From Lelliottia sp. WAP21 (GTDB lineage: Bacteria > Pseudomonadota > Gammaproteobacteria > Enterobacterales > Enterobacteriaceae): a DNA stretch of 64,000 nucleotides. The DNA is taken from positions 62,001 through 126,000 of the forward strand of contig NZ_JAIWPG020000009.1 of the NCBI RefSeq assembly GCF_020532665.2, given 5' to 3'. Within the stretch, counting starts at the first letter, position 1. Every line of letters starts with the position of its first letter. The position numbers were made by a program, and so were the translations under genes. The notes under the pieces are model-generated. The model was given only the letters and a program-made list of their open reading frames with translations, had not been told where the DNA came from and ran no database searches. Shown here one piece after another: positions 53,755 to 63,739 of the stretch.

Positions 53755-54150
53755 ATGGAAAATATGATGAAAACTATGCGTGAGCATTTCCCCGCGCGAA
53801 CAGTGGTGATCGAACAGCCTCTGGATATGTTTGGCATCTAACGAAATGAGGACGGGACGTTACTCTTCCCCCGTCACTCCGGTAAACGTTTTCCCGTTGC
53901 ACGTATCCGTAAGCGACTGGCGGCTTATGGCTGGCGAGGAGAACGCCTGAATAAGGAGGTGGCGCGTATCGTCGCGGGCCCTGATATCCTCCCTGACAGG
54001 AGGGAATACAGCATTATATTCCCTTACGGATGGGAGAAGAAGCAGCTGACGCGTGAGATGCGGAGGATGTTTCCCCGTAAGACTGGCCGACGTGTGCTGC
54101 TTATGCTCGATGAATTACATCAGTTTTTTGACTCGCGGGAGAAGCCGTGA
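53755..54150 (+). pseudogene. Unknown gene broken by an in-frame stop
   Basis: From ATG 53755 (after AGGAGTCTGGA) the frame reads MENMMKTMREHFPARTVVIE.., DMFGI, TAA (53839-53841), then continues open for 102 codons (RNEDGTLLFPRHSGKRFPVA.., LLMLDELHQFFDSREKP). One C-to-T change in a Gln codon would explain the stop. The downstream part overlaps the next gene. Family not recognised; possibly made as a shorter product from an internal start. Confidence 0.6.
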
Positions 54151-54380
54151 CGCTGACAGAAAAATCAGGTCATCTGGCGTGGTGTGCCCTGGTGGCGCTT
54201 GCGCTGGCCAGACAGGATGGTGGCGCTCTCTCGCCGGCACAGGAAAACCTCTTTCTCACCCGCTGGCTGGCGACCGCGCTGAAGCAACGCCGATTTTCGC
54301 GCGATGTTACACCCGATATTGAATGGCTTCTGAAGCAGGGGCGCCAGCTGGGCATCAGCGCAAAGCTGGCCAGCAAGTGA
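54147..54380 (+). CDS. Small unknown protein (77 aa)
   Basis: MTLTEKSGHLAWCALVALAL.., then NLFLTRWLATALKQRRFSRDVTPDIEWLLKQGRQLGI. Helical, basic; starts 1 codon inside the preceding frame (GTGACG) and its stop overlaps the next start (GTGA). Part of a coupled chain of small genes. Not recognised. Confidence 0.55.
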   Translation: MTLTEKSGHLAWCALVALALARQDGGALSPAQENLFLTRWLATALKQRRFSRDVTPDIEWLLKQGRQLGISAKLASK

Positions 54381-54751
54381 ATTACCTCTGGCGTTCCTGC
54401 ACCGGCGAGTTGACTGAACAGAACCATCTGTTCCGGCTGACCTATGCGCTGGAAACAGCGAAAGATATGCACTGGAATTACCGTCTGCTGAGCGATCGGG
54501 AATGGTCCAGCCGGAATGTTGTGGCGCTCAGTGCAGGCGTGAACGGCATTTATCTCACACGGGCGAACCTCGATGTCGCTTTTGACGACAGCGGCCGACA
54601 GATAAATCCCCTGACTGCGCGTCTGACGGGGAACGTAGCGGGGGTAATAAAGCTGTTTAATCGCTGTGGCTGGCAGGCAGAGCCTGAGTCCTCCCTGCCC
54701 CACCAGTATTCGCTGATGGCCGGACAGGGAGTGCCAGGAGAGGGGGATTAG
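54377..54751 (+). CDS. Small unknown protein (124 aa)
   Basis: The GTG start at 54377 overlaps the previous stop: MNYLWRSCTGELTEQNHLFRL.. to QYSLMAGQGVPGEGD. It contains ALSAGVNGIYLTRANLDVAFDDSG. No domain recognised. Converges with the Rpn-like gene, overlapping it by 4 bp. Confidence 0.55.
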   Translation: MNYLWRSCTGELTEQNHLFRLTYALETAKDMHWNYRLLSDREWSSRNVVALSAGVNGIYLTRANLDVAFDDSGRQINPLTARLTGNVAGVIKLFNRCGWQAEPESSLPHQYSLMAGQGVPGEGD

Positions 54752-55677
54752 TGACGGATCTGCGCCAGATCGTTTTCAGTAAGACCGGTCATTTTCATGA
54801 CGGTAGTGCGGTCAATGCCGTTCTGCAGCATGGTTCGTGCAATTTTAAGGGTGGCTTCGCGCTCGCCTTTTTCAATGCCGCGTTGTTCACCGAGCTGAAT
54901 CCCCTTCTCGATGCCCTTCTGTTCAAGCTGTTGTGCGATGGTCATAAGTGCGTCTCCGTGTTGCGGCACACGCTGTGCCAGTTCGCGTACAAAGGTTTCG
55001 GCGTCCGATGTTTCGCCTGCCTGCACTATATAGTGTACCAGCGATATTACCTGTGATGAAGACAGATATCCGGCCAGCAAGATGGGCGCCAGCCGGTCAA
55101 CCAGTTCTGCCAGGTCCCGCTGGTGAATATGCTTTTGCAGTAAAGTTAATGCGGCCATACTGCGATGGCCAGCGATTTCATCATCCGGAATGACCGTAAC
55201 GTCTACCAGCGGGAAAGCGCTGCTGTAGAGTTTGCCTGCCAGCGCCGGATCGTCAAACTCATCAAGCCACCGGGTTGAGTACGGATACGGGCTACGTTTA
55301 CCCGTATAGAACAGCACCGGTATCACCAGTGGCAGTTTTTTATGCCCAGCCTCCAGGTGGCGCTGCATGGCGGCCACCGCATAGCGTATCAGGCGGAAAG
55401 CCATATGTTTGTCCGGCGTTGACTGGTGTTCAACCAGAACATGAATATATCCGTCGCCGGCTGTAGTTTTCAGGCTGTAAAGGACGTCGCTGAAATACTG
55501 GCGGAGATCATCCTCAACGAACGAGCCTGATTCCAGTTTCAGCGTGCTGAGATCGCAGACTGCCCGCAGATCTGCGGGCAGGTGAATTTCCATGAAATCC
55601 CGGGCAATATCCGGTTGCGTCAGGAACTGCCTGAACGTGGCATCGTGAGGAGTGGGTGTGCTGTTTTTTTTCTTCAT
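54748..55677 (-). CDS. Rpn/YhgA-like recombination-promoting nuclease
   Basis: 309 aa of the Rpn (YhgA-like, PD-(D/E)XK transposase_31) family: PHDATFRQFLTQPDIARDFMEIHLP at the N-terminus, SDVLYSLKT..GYIHVLVEHQSTPDKHMAFRLIRYAVAAM with the catalytic-type E-x-Q, then VLFYTGKRSPYPYS. The C-terminal GIQLGEQRGIEKGEREATLK repeat is typical. Rpn proteins are Ca-dependent DNases that raise recA-independent recombination. The start at 55677 (MKKKNSTPTPHD) is the family start. Confidence 0.85.
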   Translation of the reverse strand: MKKKNSTPTPHDATFRQFLTQPDIARDFMEIHLPADLRAVCDLSTLKLESGSFVEDDLRQYFSDVLYSLKTTAGDGYIHVLVEHQSTPDKHMAFRLIRYAVAAMQRHLEAGHKKLPLVIPVLFYTGKRSPYPYSTRWLDEFDDPALAGKLYSSAFPLVDVTVIPDDEIAGHRSMAALTLLQKHIHQRDLAELVDRLAPILLAGYLSSSQVISLVHYIVQAGETSDAETFVRELAQRVPQHGDALMTIAQQLEQKGIEKGIQLGEQRGIEKGEREATLKIARTMLQNGIDRTTVMKMTGLTENDLAQIRH

Positions 55678-55822
55678 CAGCCCTGGCTCTGAAAAATGAC
55701 CGGGATATGCTATCACAGGCAGGAGCGGCACATAATGGCCAGGCGGATGATGATGTCTTTCTTTCCTGTAAGGCCGCTCAGTCAGTCTTCTCGCATATTA
55801 ATCATTCAGGTCAGCGAGTCGC

Positions 55823-56107
55823 CTAGTCACTCTCGGTATGGGGTTTACTCATTATGCCGGACAACTCACGGTTGCGAACAGAGCGATCATAATCTTCGGC
55901 TTTAAAGAAAATTTTTATATTCGAGAAAATTAACTCATTCATTCCAACTTTACTGTCCGTTTTCACACATAATCCAGCCCAAAAAGGACCATTTGCAATG
56001 GCGGGATCTGTTGTGTGCGAAACGGTGTCGTAGAGTCGCGTTCGCAGAATAGTGAGTCCTGCAACGATTACCGTATAAATTACCAGGGTTAACGTTTTTG
56101 TTTGCAT
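55823..56107 (-). CDS. Small membrane-anchored protein, unknown
   Basis: 94 aa with one N-terminal hydrophobic helix (LTLVIYTVIVAGLTIL) and a polar C-terminal part (VGMNELIFSNIKIFFKAEDY). A strong AAAGGAAGTAAG site precedes the ATG. Orphan between the Rpn-like gene and an HTH remnant. Could be a lone immunity or regulatory protein; no family recognised. Confidence 0.5.
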   Translation of the reverse strand: MQTKTLTLVIYTVIVAGLTILRTRLYDTVSHTTDPAIANGPFWAGLCVKTDSKVGMNELIFSNIKIFFKAEDYDRSVRNRELSGIMSKPHTESD

Positions 56108-56126
56108 CTTACTTCCTTTGTAAAAG

Positions 56127-56294
56127 TTATTTATCAGCGCAAGAGCAGACCCGAATCACAGTCATTTTAGAAAAGCCAGCCAGGCGAGCTGTTTCTCGCA
56201 GCGATTTTCCATTGACCAGGCGCAGAGTGCGAATCAGTTCGTGTTTCTGCGCATCGGCCACCCTGCCCCGGTATTTTTTACTGTGTACCGCCAT
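56127..56294 (-). pseudogene. Helix-turn-helix remnant (recombinase C-terminus type)
   Basis: 55 codons: KYRGRVADAQKHELIRTLRL, NGKSLRETARLAGFSKMTVIRV. This resembles the C-terminal HTH of serine resolvases/invertases or a small transposon regulator. Its 5' side abuts a relB fragment at ~56296, so it is probably truncated by that junction. Confidence 0.45.
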
Positions 56295-56296
56295 CA

Positions 56297-56395
56297 CTCT
56301 ATGTACAACTGATGGAGTTGCTGGAAGATGCGGAACTGGGGCGGATTGTTGATGAAAGAGCCGGTGAAAGGGTTATCGAGGTCAATATTGATAAC
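56297..56395 (+). pseudogene. 3' fragment of a relB-type antitoxin gene
   Basis: In frame: YVQLMELLEDAELGRIVDER, AGERVIEVNID and then the transposon end. This is the RelE-binding tail of a RelB-like antitoxin. The rest of the gene is lost at the left junction; the right end was cut by the Tn3-type insertion exactly before its last codons. Confidence 0.75.
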
Positions 56396-56433
56396 GGGGT
56401 TTGAGGGCCAATGGAACGAAAACGTACGCTAAG
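56396..56433 (+). repeat. Left terminal inverted repeat (IRL)
   Basis: Starts GGGGTTTGAGGGCCAATGGA and continues ACGAAAACGTACGCTAAG; differs from the right end at two positions. Confidence 0.93.
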
Positions 56434-56634
56434 AAGATAAAATATTGTTTTATAAAGAATCCGTACTCAGCCGTTCGAAAATTTGCACTAATAGTAAAAT
56501 CGAAGCAGCCCAACGGCGTTGGGAAGTCTACTTTGGTAAATACCTTAGTAAAAAAATCTGCATAAATTTTACTCCCCTTCGTCTTAACTCCCTGCGATGA
56601 TTATGGTTTTGGAGATTTAACTTAAGGAAAGACG

Positions 56635-59013
56635 ATGAACATACGTTATCCGGTGCGGAAAGCCGACGGACGGGAGTATAAAAACTATGACGAGCTGCTG
56701 ACCGATATCCGCAAAAATGCCCACGGTTGGTGGTTACTTGGCATTAGTCGTTACTGGCACGGGGGGATCCACATCGGGACCTCATCGTCTCCGGCCTCGG
56801 TGCTGGATCAGGATACGCCGGAAAAATCCGTGCCGCTCCAGTTCATGATGGACGGCGAAGTGGTGGCATGGCGGGTTAACCGCGATTACGCAAATATCGA
56901 GTGTTACCAGGAACGCCCCCTGCGCCAGTCCGGCACCTTTGTGCTGGTTAAATCGGTGTACAAACCCGACGAACAGGATGAATCCTCCTGGATGACGCTG
57001 TACCAGCTTTACATGCACATCGCGCCACTATCAGAATTCCCGAAACGCCCGCTTTACTGGGTCACACAGAAAGGTCACGGGGTGCGGATGCGTAAACATT
57101 CCCGCCACGATGACAACCGTGAAATCGTGCCAGACGTGCTGGCAAACAAACACGGCCACGCCAGAACACTCGTTCAAGGCGACACGCTTGCCGTACTGCA
57201 ACAGAAATCGTTTTTGCTGGAGCAACAGCCGGAGCCGTTCGCCCTGGTGCAGCGTCTTCAGAACGGTAAGCCCGCAGGCGATCTGTTCTGGGTCTCGATG
57301 CGCCCGGAATATCTGGAGCCGGACGGGGAATGTTACGTGTGCCTGCCTGACTGGATGCACAACGCACTGAATCACGGCGTGTTTGATCATGTGGTAGTGC
57401 CGTCCGCCCCGCTGAAAGTCATGGTGAAAGCGGGGGATCCGGTGGGGTTCCTCGGCGCTCAGGACTTGGCCGACGAAGATAACTATCCGCAGATTATTAC
57501 CACGCACTATAAAGCCCATATCGAGCTGCTGAGCCTCGATGAGCATGTGCCGGATGTGGTGGCGAACGTGAAGGGTATTAAAACGGGCAAACAGTTCATT
57601 AAGCTGAAGCTGAAACGGCCGCTGTACCTGCGAAATGGGGAGGGCGGGGAAAGTATCTTTGGGCAGATAAGCGCCATTACGCGTGCCGATGCCGGAAAGA
57701 TTATTCCGCGTGATGCCACGTACCCGTTCACGGATAAAACCGGGGTCACATACTTTCAGATCCGCCCGCACACGTGGATGCATCAGGACGATGTGGAACA
57801 GCTCAGTCAGCATGACTTAGCCGGACTGAACTTTGACTGTATTGAAGCTGAACAAACAACCGATTTTACCCGCACGCTGGATGAACACTGGGTTATTGAT
57901 GCCCTGAAAAGCATCAGCTCGCACTTTGACAGCGAAAAAGGACCCGCATCGGCACAGGCAAAAATGTTTTATGACAGCCTGATCCACAATGCTGAAAACA
58001 GAAGACCGCCCGACCCGTATCCTGATAAATCCCAGGACGAATTGCTGTTTGGCGCACTGCATACGAACCAGATGAACATCCCGGAATATGCGCGACGGCT
58101 GATAGTGAAACATGACAGCGACTGGCACAGTACCCGCGAAGATACACGCTGGTCATCGGTATTTAAAGACAGGCATGAAAGTCCAGTTGTGCAACTGGCA
58201 AATGAGGGATTTCTTGACGCCACGCGCTGGATGGATAAGGTTCCGCCGTTCGCCAGTCAGCACTCAGTATGGCATTTTCATCCGCTTGAGTTTCTGGAGA
58301 TGCTTAAGCCCGGAGGTGGCAAAATCACGCTGCCAATGTTGCGGAAGATATGGACAAATAGCCGCAAGGTCAGCGACGAGGTTCTCCAGCAGGTGGCGGA
58401 TGAGCTAAACGATAATCTGGAACGTTGTCACCTTAATACAGAAGACAGGCTGTATCACTTTATGGCTCAGGTTTATCAGGAAACCGGGGGTGATTTTTCA
58501 ATTACTGAAAACTTAAATTATGCACCGACAGCACTTCCAGTTTATTTCTCATATTATCGCCGCCATCCGGAAGAGCAAGAACTCGATGGTCGAACAGCCT
58601 CTCACCCTGCAAATCAAGAAAACATTGCAAATAAAGCGTATGGCACACGAAATGGCAATCAACGTCCTGGGGATGGATGGCGCTACATAGGTCGAGGAAT
58701 GAAACAATTAACCGGACGAGATAACTACAGAAAATTTACCGAATACAGTTCGTTAACATGGGGAGAGGCTATCAACTTTGAGGAGCAACCAGATTTAGTC
58801 TCTGATAACATTAAATATGCTGTCAGATCTGCTTTGTTTTTCTGGGATGATAAAAATATGTATGCTCAGGCTGATAAAGGATATTCTCTGGAAGCATCAG
58901 TAGCTGTTACTAACATAATAAATAGCGGCCTATCTATGGACGACAAGAAAGTAAGATATGATAATCTGGAAGATTTATTACATAAAGAAATCTTCCAGGA
59001 CGTATTTGGTTAA
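56635..59013 (+). CDS. Peptidoglycan-targeting toxin with GH19 domain (T6SS-effector-like)
   Basis: 792 aa. The C-terminal ~200 residues are a GH19 lysozyme/chitinase-type domain: FMAQVYQETGGDFS (catalytic Glu ~616), HPANQENIANKAYGTRNGN, GDGWRYIGRGMKQLTGRDNYRKF. The N-terminal ~140 residues have WHGGIHIG (~41-48), GEVVAWR and LYMHIAP (~127), reminiscent of an M23/LytM peptidase fold but without all metal ligands visible. The middle part is unassigned. No signal peptide, so delivery by a secretion system is likely. AAGGAAAGACG precedes the ATG. A convergent gene with a signal peptide looks like its immunity partner. The 3' third is more A+T-rich than the 5' part. Confidence 0.8.
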   Translation: MNIRYPVRKADGREYKNYDELLTDIRKNAHGWWLLGISRYWHGGIHIGTSSSPASVLDQDTPEKSVPLQFMMDGEVVAWRVNRDYANIECYQERPLRQSGTFVLVKSVYKPDEQDESSWMTLYQLYMHIAPLSEFPKRPLYWVTQKGHGVRMRKHSRHDDNREIVPDVLANKHGHARTLVQGDTLAVLQQKSFLLEQQPEPFALVQRLQNGKPAGDLFWVSMRPEYLEPDGECYVCLPDWMHNALNHGVFDHVVVPSAPLKVMVKAGDPVGFLGAQDLADEDNYPQIITTHYKAHIELLSLDEHVPDVVANVKGIKTGKQFIKLKLKRPLYLRNGEGGESIFGQISAITRADAGKIIPRDATYPFTDKTGVTYFQIRPHTWMHQDDVEQLSQHDLAGLNFDCIEAEQTTDFTRTLDEHWVIDALKSISSHFDSEKGPASAQAKMFYDSLIHNAENRRPPDPYPDKSQDELLFGALHTNQMNIPEYARRLIVKHDSDWHSTREDTRWSSVFKDRHESPVVQLANEGFLDATRWMDKVPPFASQHSVWHFHPLEFLEMLKPGGGKITLPMLRKIWTNSRKVSDEVLQQVADELNDNLERCHLNTEDRLYHFMAQVYQETGGDFSITENLNYAPTALPVYFSYYRRHPEEQELDGRTASHPANQENIANKAYGTRNGNQRPGDGWRYIGRGMKQLTGRDNYRKFTEYSSLTWGEAINFEEQPDLVSDNIKYAVRSALFFWDDKNMYAQADKGYSLEASVAVTNIINSGLSMDDKKVRYDNLEDLLHKEIFQDVFG

Positions 59014-59441
59014 TCATCAATAGCTATAAGTGCACCGACTTCACTGCCTTTAATACATTGAAGAGTAGTGAGGTCTTTATCATTCTTCATCACTGTCAAT
59101 GACGTCGATGGTTCCTGAATATCTGCAATTCTGTCTATACTTGTGGTTAATCTGTAGCTGTAATTACCATTCCTTATTATTATAGAATTAGTTGCACACC
59201 TTCCTGATAAATTTTCGAAATTCGTTTCGACTTGTTGTTTTTTTCTGGATAACTCAAGCTCAGGCTTTTCCCCAATTCTACCAAAAGAATATATGACATC
59301 GCCAGATTTCGTATGCAAACTTATTTGTTTGTGATTTTTAACATCACATTTGAATATTAAATCATTTGCGCTTGCCTGAACAAATGGCATTAATAATGCC
59401 AGAAAGATGCATGCTAATTTTTTAGGAAACATTAAGAACAC
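59010..59441 (-). CDS. Periplasmic immunity-like protein
   Basis: 143 aa with a clear signal peptide (KKLACIFLALLMPFVQASA) and a mature domain with two cysteine pairs (IFKCDVKN, GRCATN, LQCIKG). Its stop overlaps the toxin stop, tail to tail. An exported protein beside a cell-wall-degrading effector fits an immunity protein protecting the periplasm. Family not recognised; an inhibitor role is inferred from context. Confidence 0.65.
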   Translation of the reverse strand: MFLMFPKKLACIFLALLMPFVQASANDLIFKCDVKNHKQISLHTKSGDVIYSFGRIGEKPELELSRKKQQVETNFENLSGRCATNSIIIRNGNYSYRLTTSIDRIADIQEPSTSLTVMKNDKDLTTLQCIKGSEVGALIAIDD

Positions 59442-59576
59442 TCCGTTGTATTGTTACAGTATCAGCCATCGATATTTTCGCTTGCGATTAAACGCTTATT
59501 TTTTCAAATAATTTTAATCGCATATGAAATAAAAATATAGTGGTAACGCCAAAGTGAGTGATGTCAAAATGTTGCA

Positions 59577-60300
<724 letters not shown>

Positions 60301-63300
60301 ATGCCCGTCGATTTTCTGACCACTGAGCAGGAACTGAATTATGGTCGCTACGTTGCAGAGCCTAATGACGTGCAGTTGGCGCGCTATTTTCATCTTGATG
60401 AACGGGATCTTGCTTTCATTAACCAGCGGCGGGGAAGGCATAACCGACTGGGAATAGCGCTTCAGCTTACCAGCGCCCGTTTTCTGGGCACCTTTCTGAC
60501 GGATTTAACCCGGGTTCTGCCGGGTGTTCAACAATTTGTAGCGGTGCAGCTTAATATCCGCCGTCCAGAAGTCCTCTCCCGCTACGCAGAACGGGGTACC
60601 ACCCTCAGAGAACATACTGCGCTGATTAAGGAATATTACGGTTACCATGAATTTGGCGATTTTCCATGGTCTTTCCGTCTGAAGCGCCTGCTGTATACCC
60701 GGGCATGGCTCAGTAATGAGCGACCCGGTCTGATGTTTGATTTTGCCACCGCGTGGCTGCTTCAGAATAAGGTCCTGCTGCCCGGAGCAACCACACTTGT
60801 ACGTCTCGTCAGTGAAATACGCGAACGGGCAAATCAGCGGCTGTGGAAAAAACTGGCCGCGTTGCCTGACAGCTGGCAGACCGCCCGCGTGACGGAGCTG
60901 CTGGACATTCCTGAGGGTGAGCGAATTTCACCGCTGGAGCAACTGAAAAAGGGACCAGTCACCGTCAGCGGTCCGGCATTTACCGAAGCGCTGGCGCGGT
61001 ATATCCGGCTGCGAAACCTTGAGTTTTCCCGGCTGAACGTTACCGGCCTGCCCGCTATACAGCTGCGTAATCTTGCGCGTTACGCAGGTATGGCATCGGT
61101 AAAATATATCGCACGCATGCCAGATCAAAGAAAACTGGCCATACTCACCGCATCCGTTAAAGCGCAGGAAATAACAGCGCTGGATGAGGCCGTTGACGTG
61201 CTCGATATGCTGATCCTGGACATTACCCGCGAGGCGAAGAAAACCGGGCAAAAAAAACGGCTCAGGACGCTGAAAGATCTTGACCGTGCTGCGCTACTGC
61301 TGGCTCGGGCCTGTACACTGTTGCTGGATGATCTGGCTGATGATGCTGAATTGAGACAGGCCATATTCAGCTACATACCGAAGAACAGACTGGCAGAATC
61401 CGTCAGCAAGGTTAATGAGCTTGCCCGCCCTCAGAACAATAATTTCCATGACGAAATGGTTGAGCAGTACGGCCGGGTTAAGCGTTTTCTTCCGGCGGTA
61501 TTACGAGACCTGCATTTCCGTGCTGCGCCAGCAGGAGAACATACGCTGGCCGCGATTCATTATCTGGCCGAACTGAACGGCTCGAAAAAGCGCATCCTCG
61601 ATGATGCGCCTGAACATATCATCACTGGCCCCTGGAAGCGCCTCGTATACGATGCCGAGGGCCGGATACAACGCGCCGGTTATTCACTGTGTCTGCTGGA
61701 GCGCCTTCAGGATGCACTGCGCCGACGGGACATCTGGCTCGAAAACAGCGATCGCTGGGGAGATCCCCGCGAGAAGCTGTTGCAGGGTGAAGAGTGGCAG
61801 GCTCAGCGTATTCCCGTCTGTCGTGCACTGGGACATCCTACCGATGGACATAAAGGCGTGCAACAACTGGCCATTCAACTTGATGAGACCTGGAAAGCTG
61901 TCGCATCCCGATTTGAAGGGAATGTGGAAGTCCATGTCTGCAATGATGGTAAATATCCTTCCCTGACCATCAGCAGCCTGGAGAGACTGGAGGAGCCACC
62001 GTCGTTGCTCTGTCTCAACAGTCGGGTAAGGCAAATGCTTCCTCCTGTTGATTTGACGGAATTACTGCTTGAAATAGACGCCAGAACAGGATTTACACGG
62101 GAATTTATGCATGTCAGTGAGTCCGGAGCACGGGCGAAGGATCTGCACGTCAGCCTGTGTGCGGTTCTGATGGCTGAAGCCTGCAATATCGGACTGGAAC
62201 CGCTAATAAAGCACAATATACCGGCACTGACCCGCCACCGGCTCAGTTGGGTGAAACAAAATTACCTCCGTGCAGAAACGCTGGTCAGCGCCAATGCCCG
62301 CTTGGTTGATTTTCAGTCCACGCTGGAGCTTGCCGGTCGCTGGGGCGGTGGCGAAGAGGCGTCAGCCGATGGCATGCGCTTTGTCACACCAGTGAGAAGC
62401 GTCAATTCCGGTCCTAACAGAAAATATTTTGGTTCCGGACGTGGTATCACCTGGTACAACTTCGTCTCAGATCAGTACTCTGGATTTCACGGCATTGTGG
62501 TGCCCGGCACATTGCGGGATTCCATTTTTGTGCTGGAAGGCCTTCTGGAGCAGCAGACAGGGCTGAATCCGATTGAGATCATGACAGACACAGCCGGTAC
62601 CAGCGACATTATTTTTGGCCTCTTCTGGCTGCTGGGATACCAGTTTTCTCCCCGGCTTGCCGATGCCGGCGAAGCGGTATTCTGGCGGGTGGATAAATCG
62701 GCAAATTACGGTGCACTGGATGAGCTGGCGCGGGGATGTGCAGATCTGTCGAAGGCGGAGAATCAGTGGGATGAGATGATGCGAACTGCCGGTTCGCTGA
62801 AGCTGGGCACCATTCATGCTTCAGAGCTCATTCGCGCTTTGCTGAAAAGCTCGCGCCCATCAGGGCTGGCACAGGCGATCATGGAAGTGGGACGCGTCAA
62901 CAAGACGCTGTACCTTCTTAATTATATTGATGATGAAGATTATCGCAGGCGGATCCTGACGCAGCTCAACCGGGGAGAAGGCCGCCGTGCTGTGGCGCGG
63001 GCAATTTGCTACGGGCAGCGAGGTGAGATCAGAAAGCGCTATCGTGAAGGGCAGGAAGATCAACTGGGTGCACTGGGCTTGGTCACTAACGCAGTGGTGC
63101 TGTGGAACACGCTTTATATGCAGGAAGCACTGAGCTGGATGCGCAGTAATGGAGAAGAAACCGGTGAAGAGGATATCGCCCGGTTATCCCCACTGATGCA
63201 CGGACATATCAATATGCCGGGCCATTATACGTTCACGCTATCGGAGAATATTATGAACGGTGAACTAAGAACTTTAAATTTCAATTTAAACAATGAATTA

Positions 63301-63309
63301 TCTCCTTAA
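60301..63309 (+). CDS. tnpA: TnpA transposase, Tn3 family
   Basis: 1002 aa, full length for the family. MPVDFLTTEQELNYGRY.. and RYFHLDERDLAFINQRRGRHNRLGIALQL at the N-terminus; DDE catalytic region with FGSGRGITWYNFVSDQYSGFH, IMTDTAGTSDIIFGLFWLLGYQFSPRLAD and ILTQLNRGEGRRAVARAICYG. GGGAGGCCGAT precedes the ATG; the stop lies inside the right inverted repeat. Confidence 0.97.
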   Translation: MPVDFLTTEQELNYGRYVAEPNDVQLARYFHLDERDLAFINQRRGRHNRLGIALQLTSARFLGTFLTDLTRVLPGVQQFVAVQLNIRRPEVLSRYAERGTTLREHTALIKEYYGYHEFGDFPWSFRLKRLLYTRAWLSNERPGLMFDFATAWLLQNKVLLPGATTLVRLVSEIRERANQRLWKKLAALPDSWQTARVTELLDIPEGERISPLEQLKKGPVTVSGPAFTEALARYIRLRNLEFSRLNVTGLPAIQLRNLARYAGMASVKYIARMPDQRKLAILTASVKAQEITALDEAVDVLDMLILDITREAKKTGQKKRLRTLKDLDRAALLLARACTLLLDDLADDAELRQAIFSYIPKNRLAESVSKVNELARPQNNNFHDEMVEQYGRVKRFLPAVLRDLHFRAAPAGEHTLAAIHYLAELNGSKKRILDDAPEHIITGPWKRLVYDAEGRIQRAGYSLCLLERLQDALRRRDIWLENSDRWGDPREKLLQGEEWQAQRIPVCRALGHPTDGHKGVQQLAIQLDETWKAVASRFEGNVEVHVCNDGKYPSLTISSLERLEEPPSLLCLNSRVRQMLPPVDLTELLLEIDARTGFTREFMHVSESGARAKDLHVSLCAVLMAEACNIGLEPLIKHNIPALTRHRLSWVKQNYLRAETLVSANARLVDFQSTLELAGRWGGGEEASADGMRFVTPVRSVNSGPNRKYFGSGRGITWYNFVSDQYSGFHGIVVPGTLRDSIFVLEGLLEQQTGLNPIEIMTDTAGTSDIIFGLFWLLGYQFSPRLADAGEAVFWRVDKSANYGALDELARGCADLSKAENQWDEMMRTAGSLKLGTIHASELIRALLKSSRPSGLAQAIMEVGRVNKTLYLLNYIDDEDYRRRILTQLNRGEGRRAVARAICYGQRGEIRKRYREGQEDQLGALGLVTNAVVLWNTLYMQEALSWMRSNGEETGEEDIARLSPLMHGHINMPGHYTFTLSENIMNGELRTLNFNLNNELSP

Positions 63310-63342
63310 CGTACATTTTCGTTCCATTGGCCCTCAAACCCC
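63305..63342 (-). repeat. Right terminal inverted repeat (IRR)
   Basis: Minus strand from 63342: GGGGTTTGAGGGCCAATGGA then ACGAAAATGTACGTTAAG. Overlaps the tnpA stop. Confidence 0.93.
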
Positions 63343-63627
63343 ATGACCTATAAGCTGGCCTTTAATAAATCTGCTCTGAAGGAGTGGAAGAAACTGGGTC
63401 ATACCCTACAGGAACAGTTCAAGAAGAAATTCAGAGAACGGCTGGGAAATCCCCAGGTTACGGCATCATAACTCCATGGACGCAAGGATCAGTATAAAAT
63501 TAAGCTGCGTGGAGCCGGGCACCGTCTCGTCTATCGGGTTGAAGACGACATTATAACCGTAACCGTAATCGGTGTGGGGAAGCGCGAAAACGATGACATT
63601 TATAGTATGACCCGCACCCGCAATTGA
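63343..63627 (+). pseudogene. Second RelE-family toxin gene, nonsense at codon 43
   Basis: 94-codon RelE-like frame starting at the base after the transposon: MTYKLAFNKSALKEWKKLGH.., GRKDQYKIKLRGAGHRLVYR, ITVTVIGVGKRENDDIYSM. Codon 43 is TAA, where a Lys (SKLHGRKDQYKIKL) is expected. Its natural start overlapped the end of relB (GATGACCTATAA), the place where the transposon went in. Toxin activity should be lost. Confidence 0.85.
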
Positions 63628-63739
63628 CATAGACTGTTAGCGCTATTCTTACGTCGTATCCTGCCCCACTTTTTTCTGGGAAGTTTTAGAAGTTTATTCC
63701 GATGGATACGTAGTATGCGCTTTCGGAGATTACTGCATT

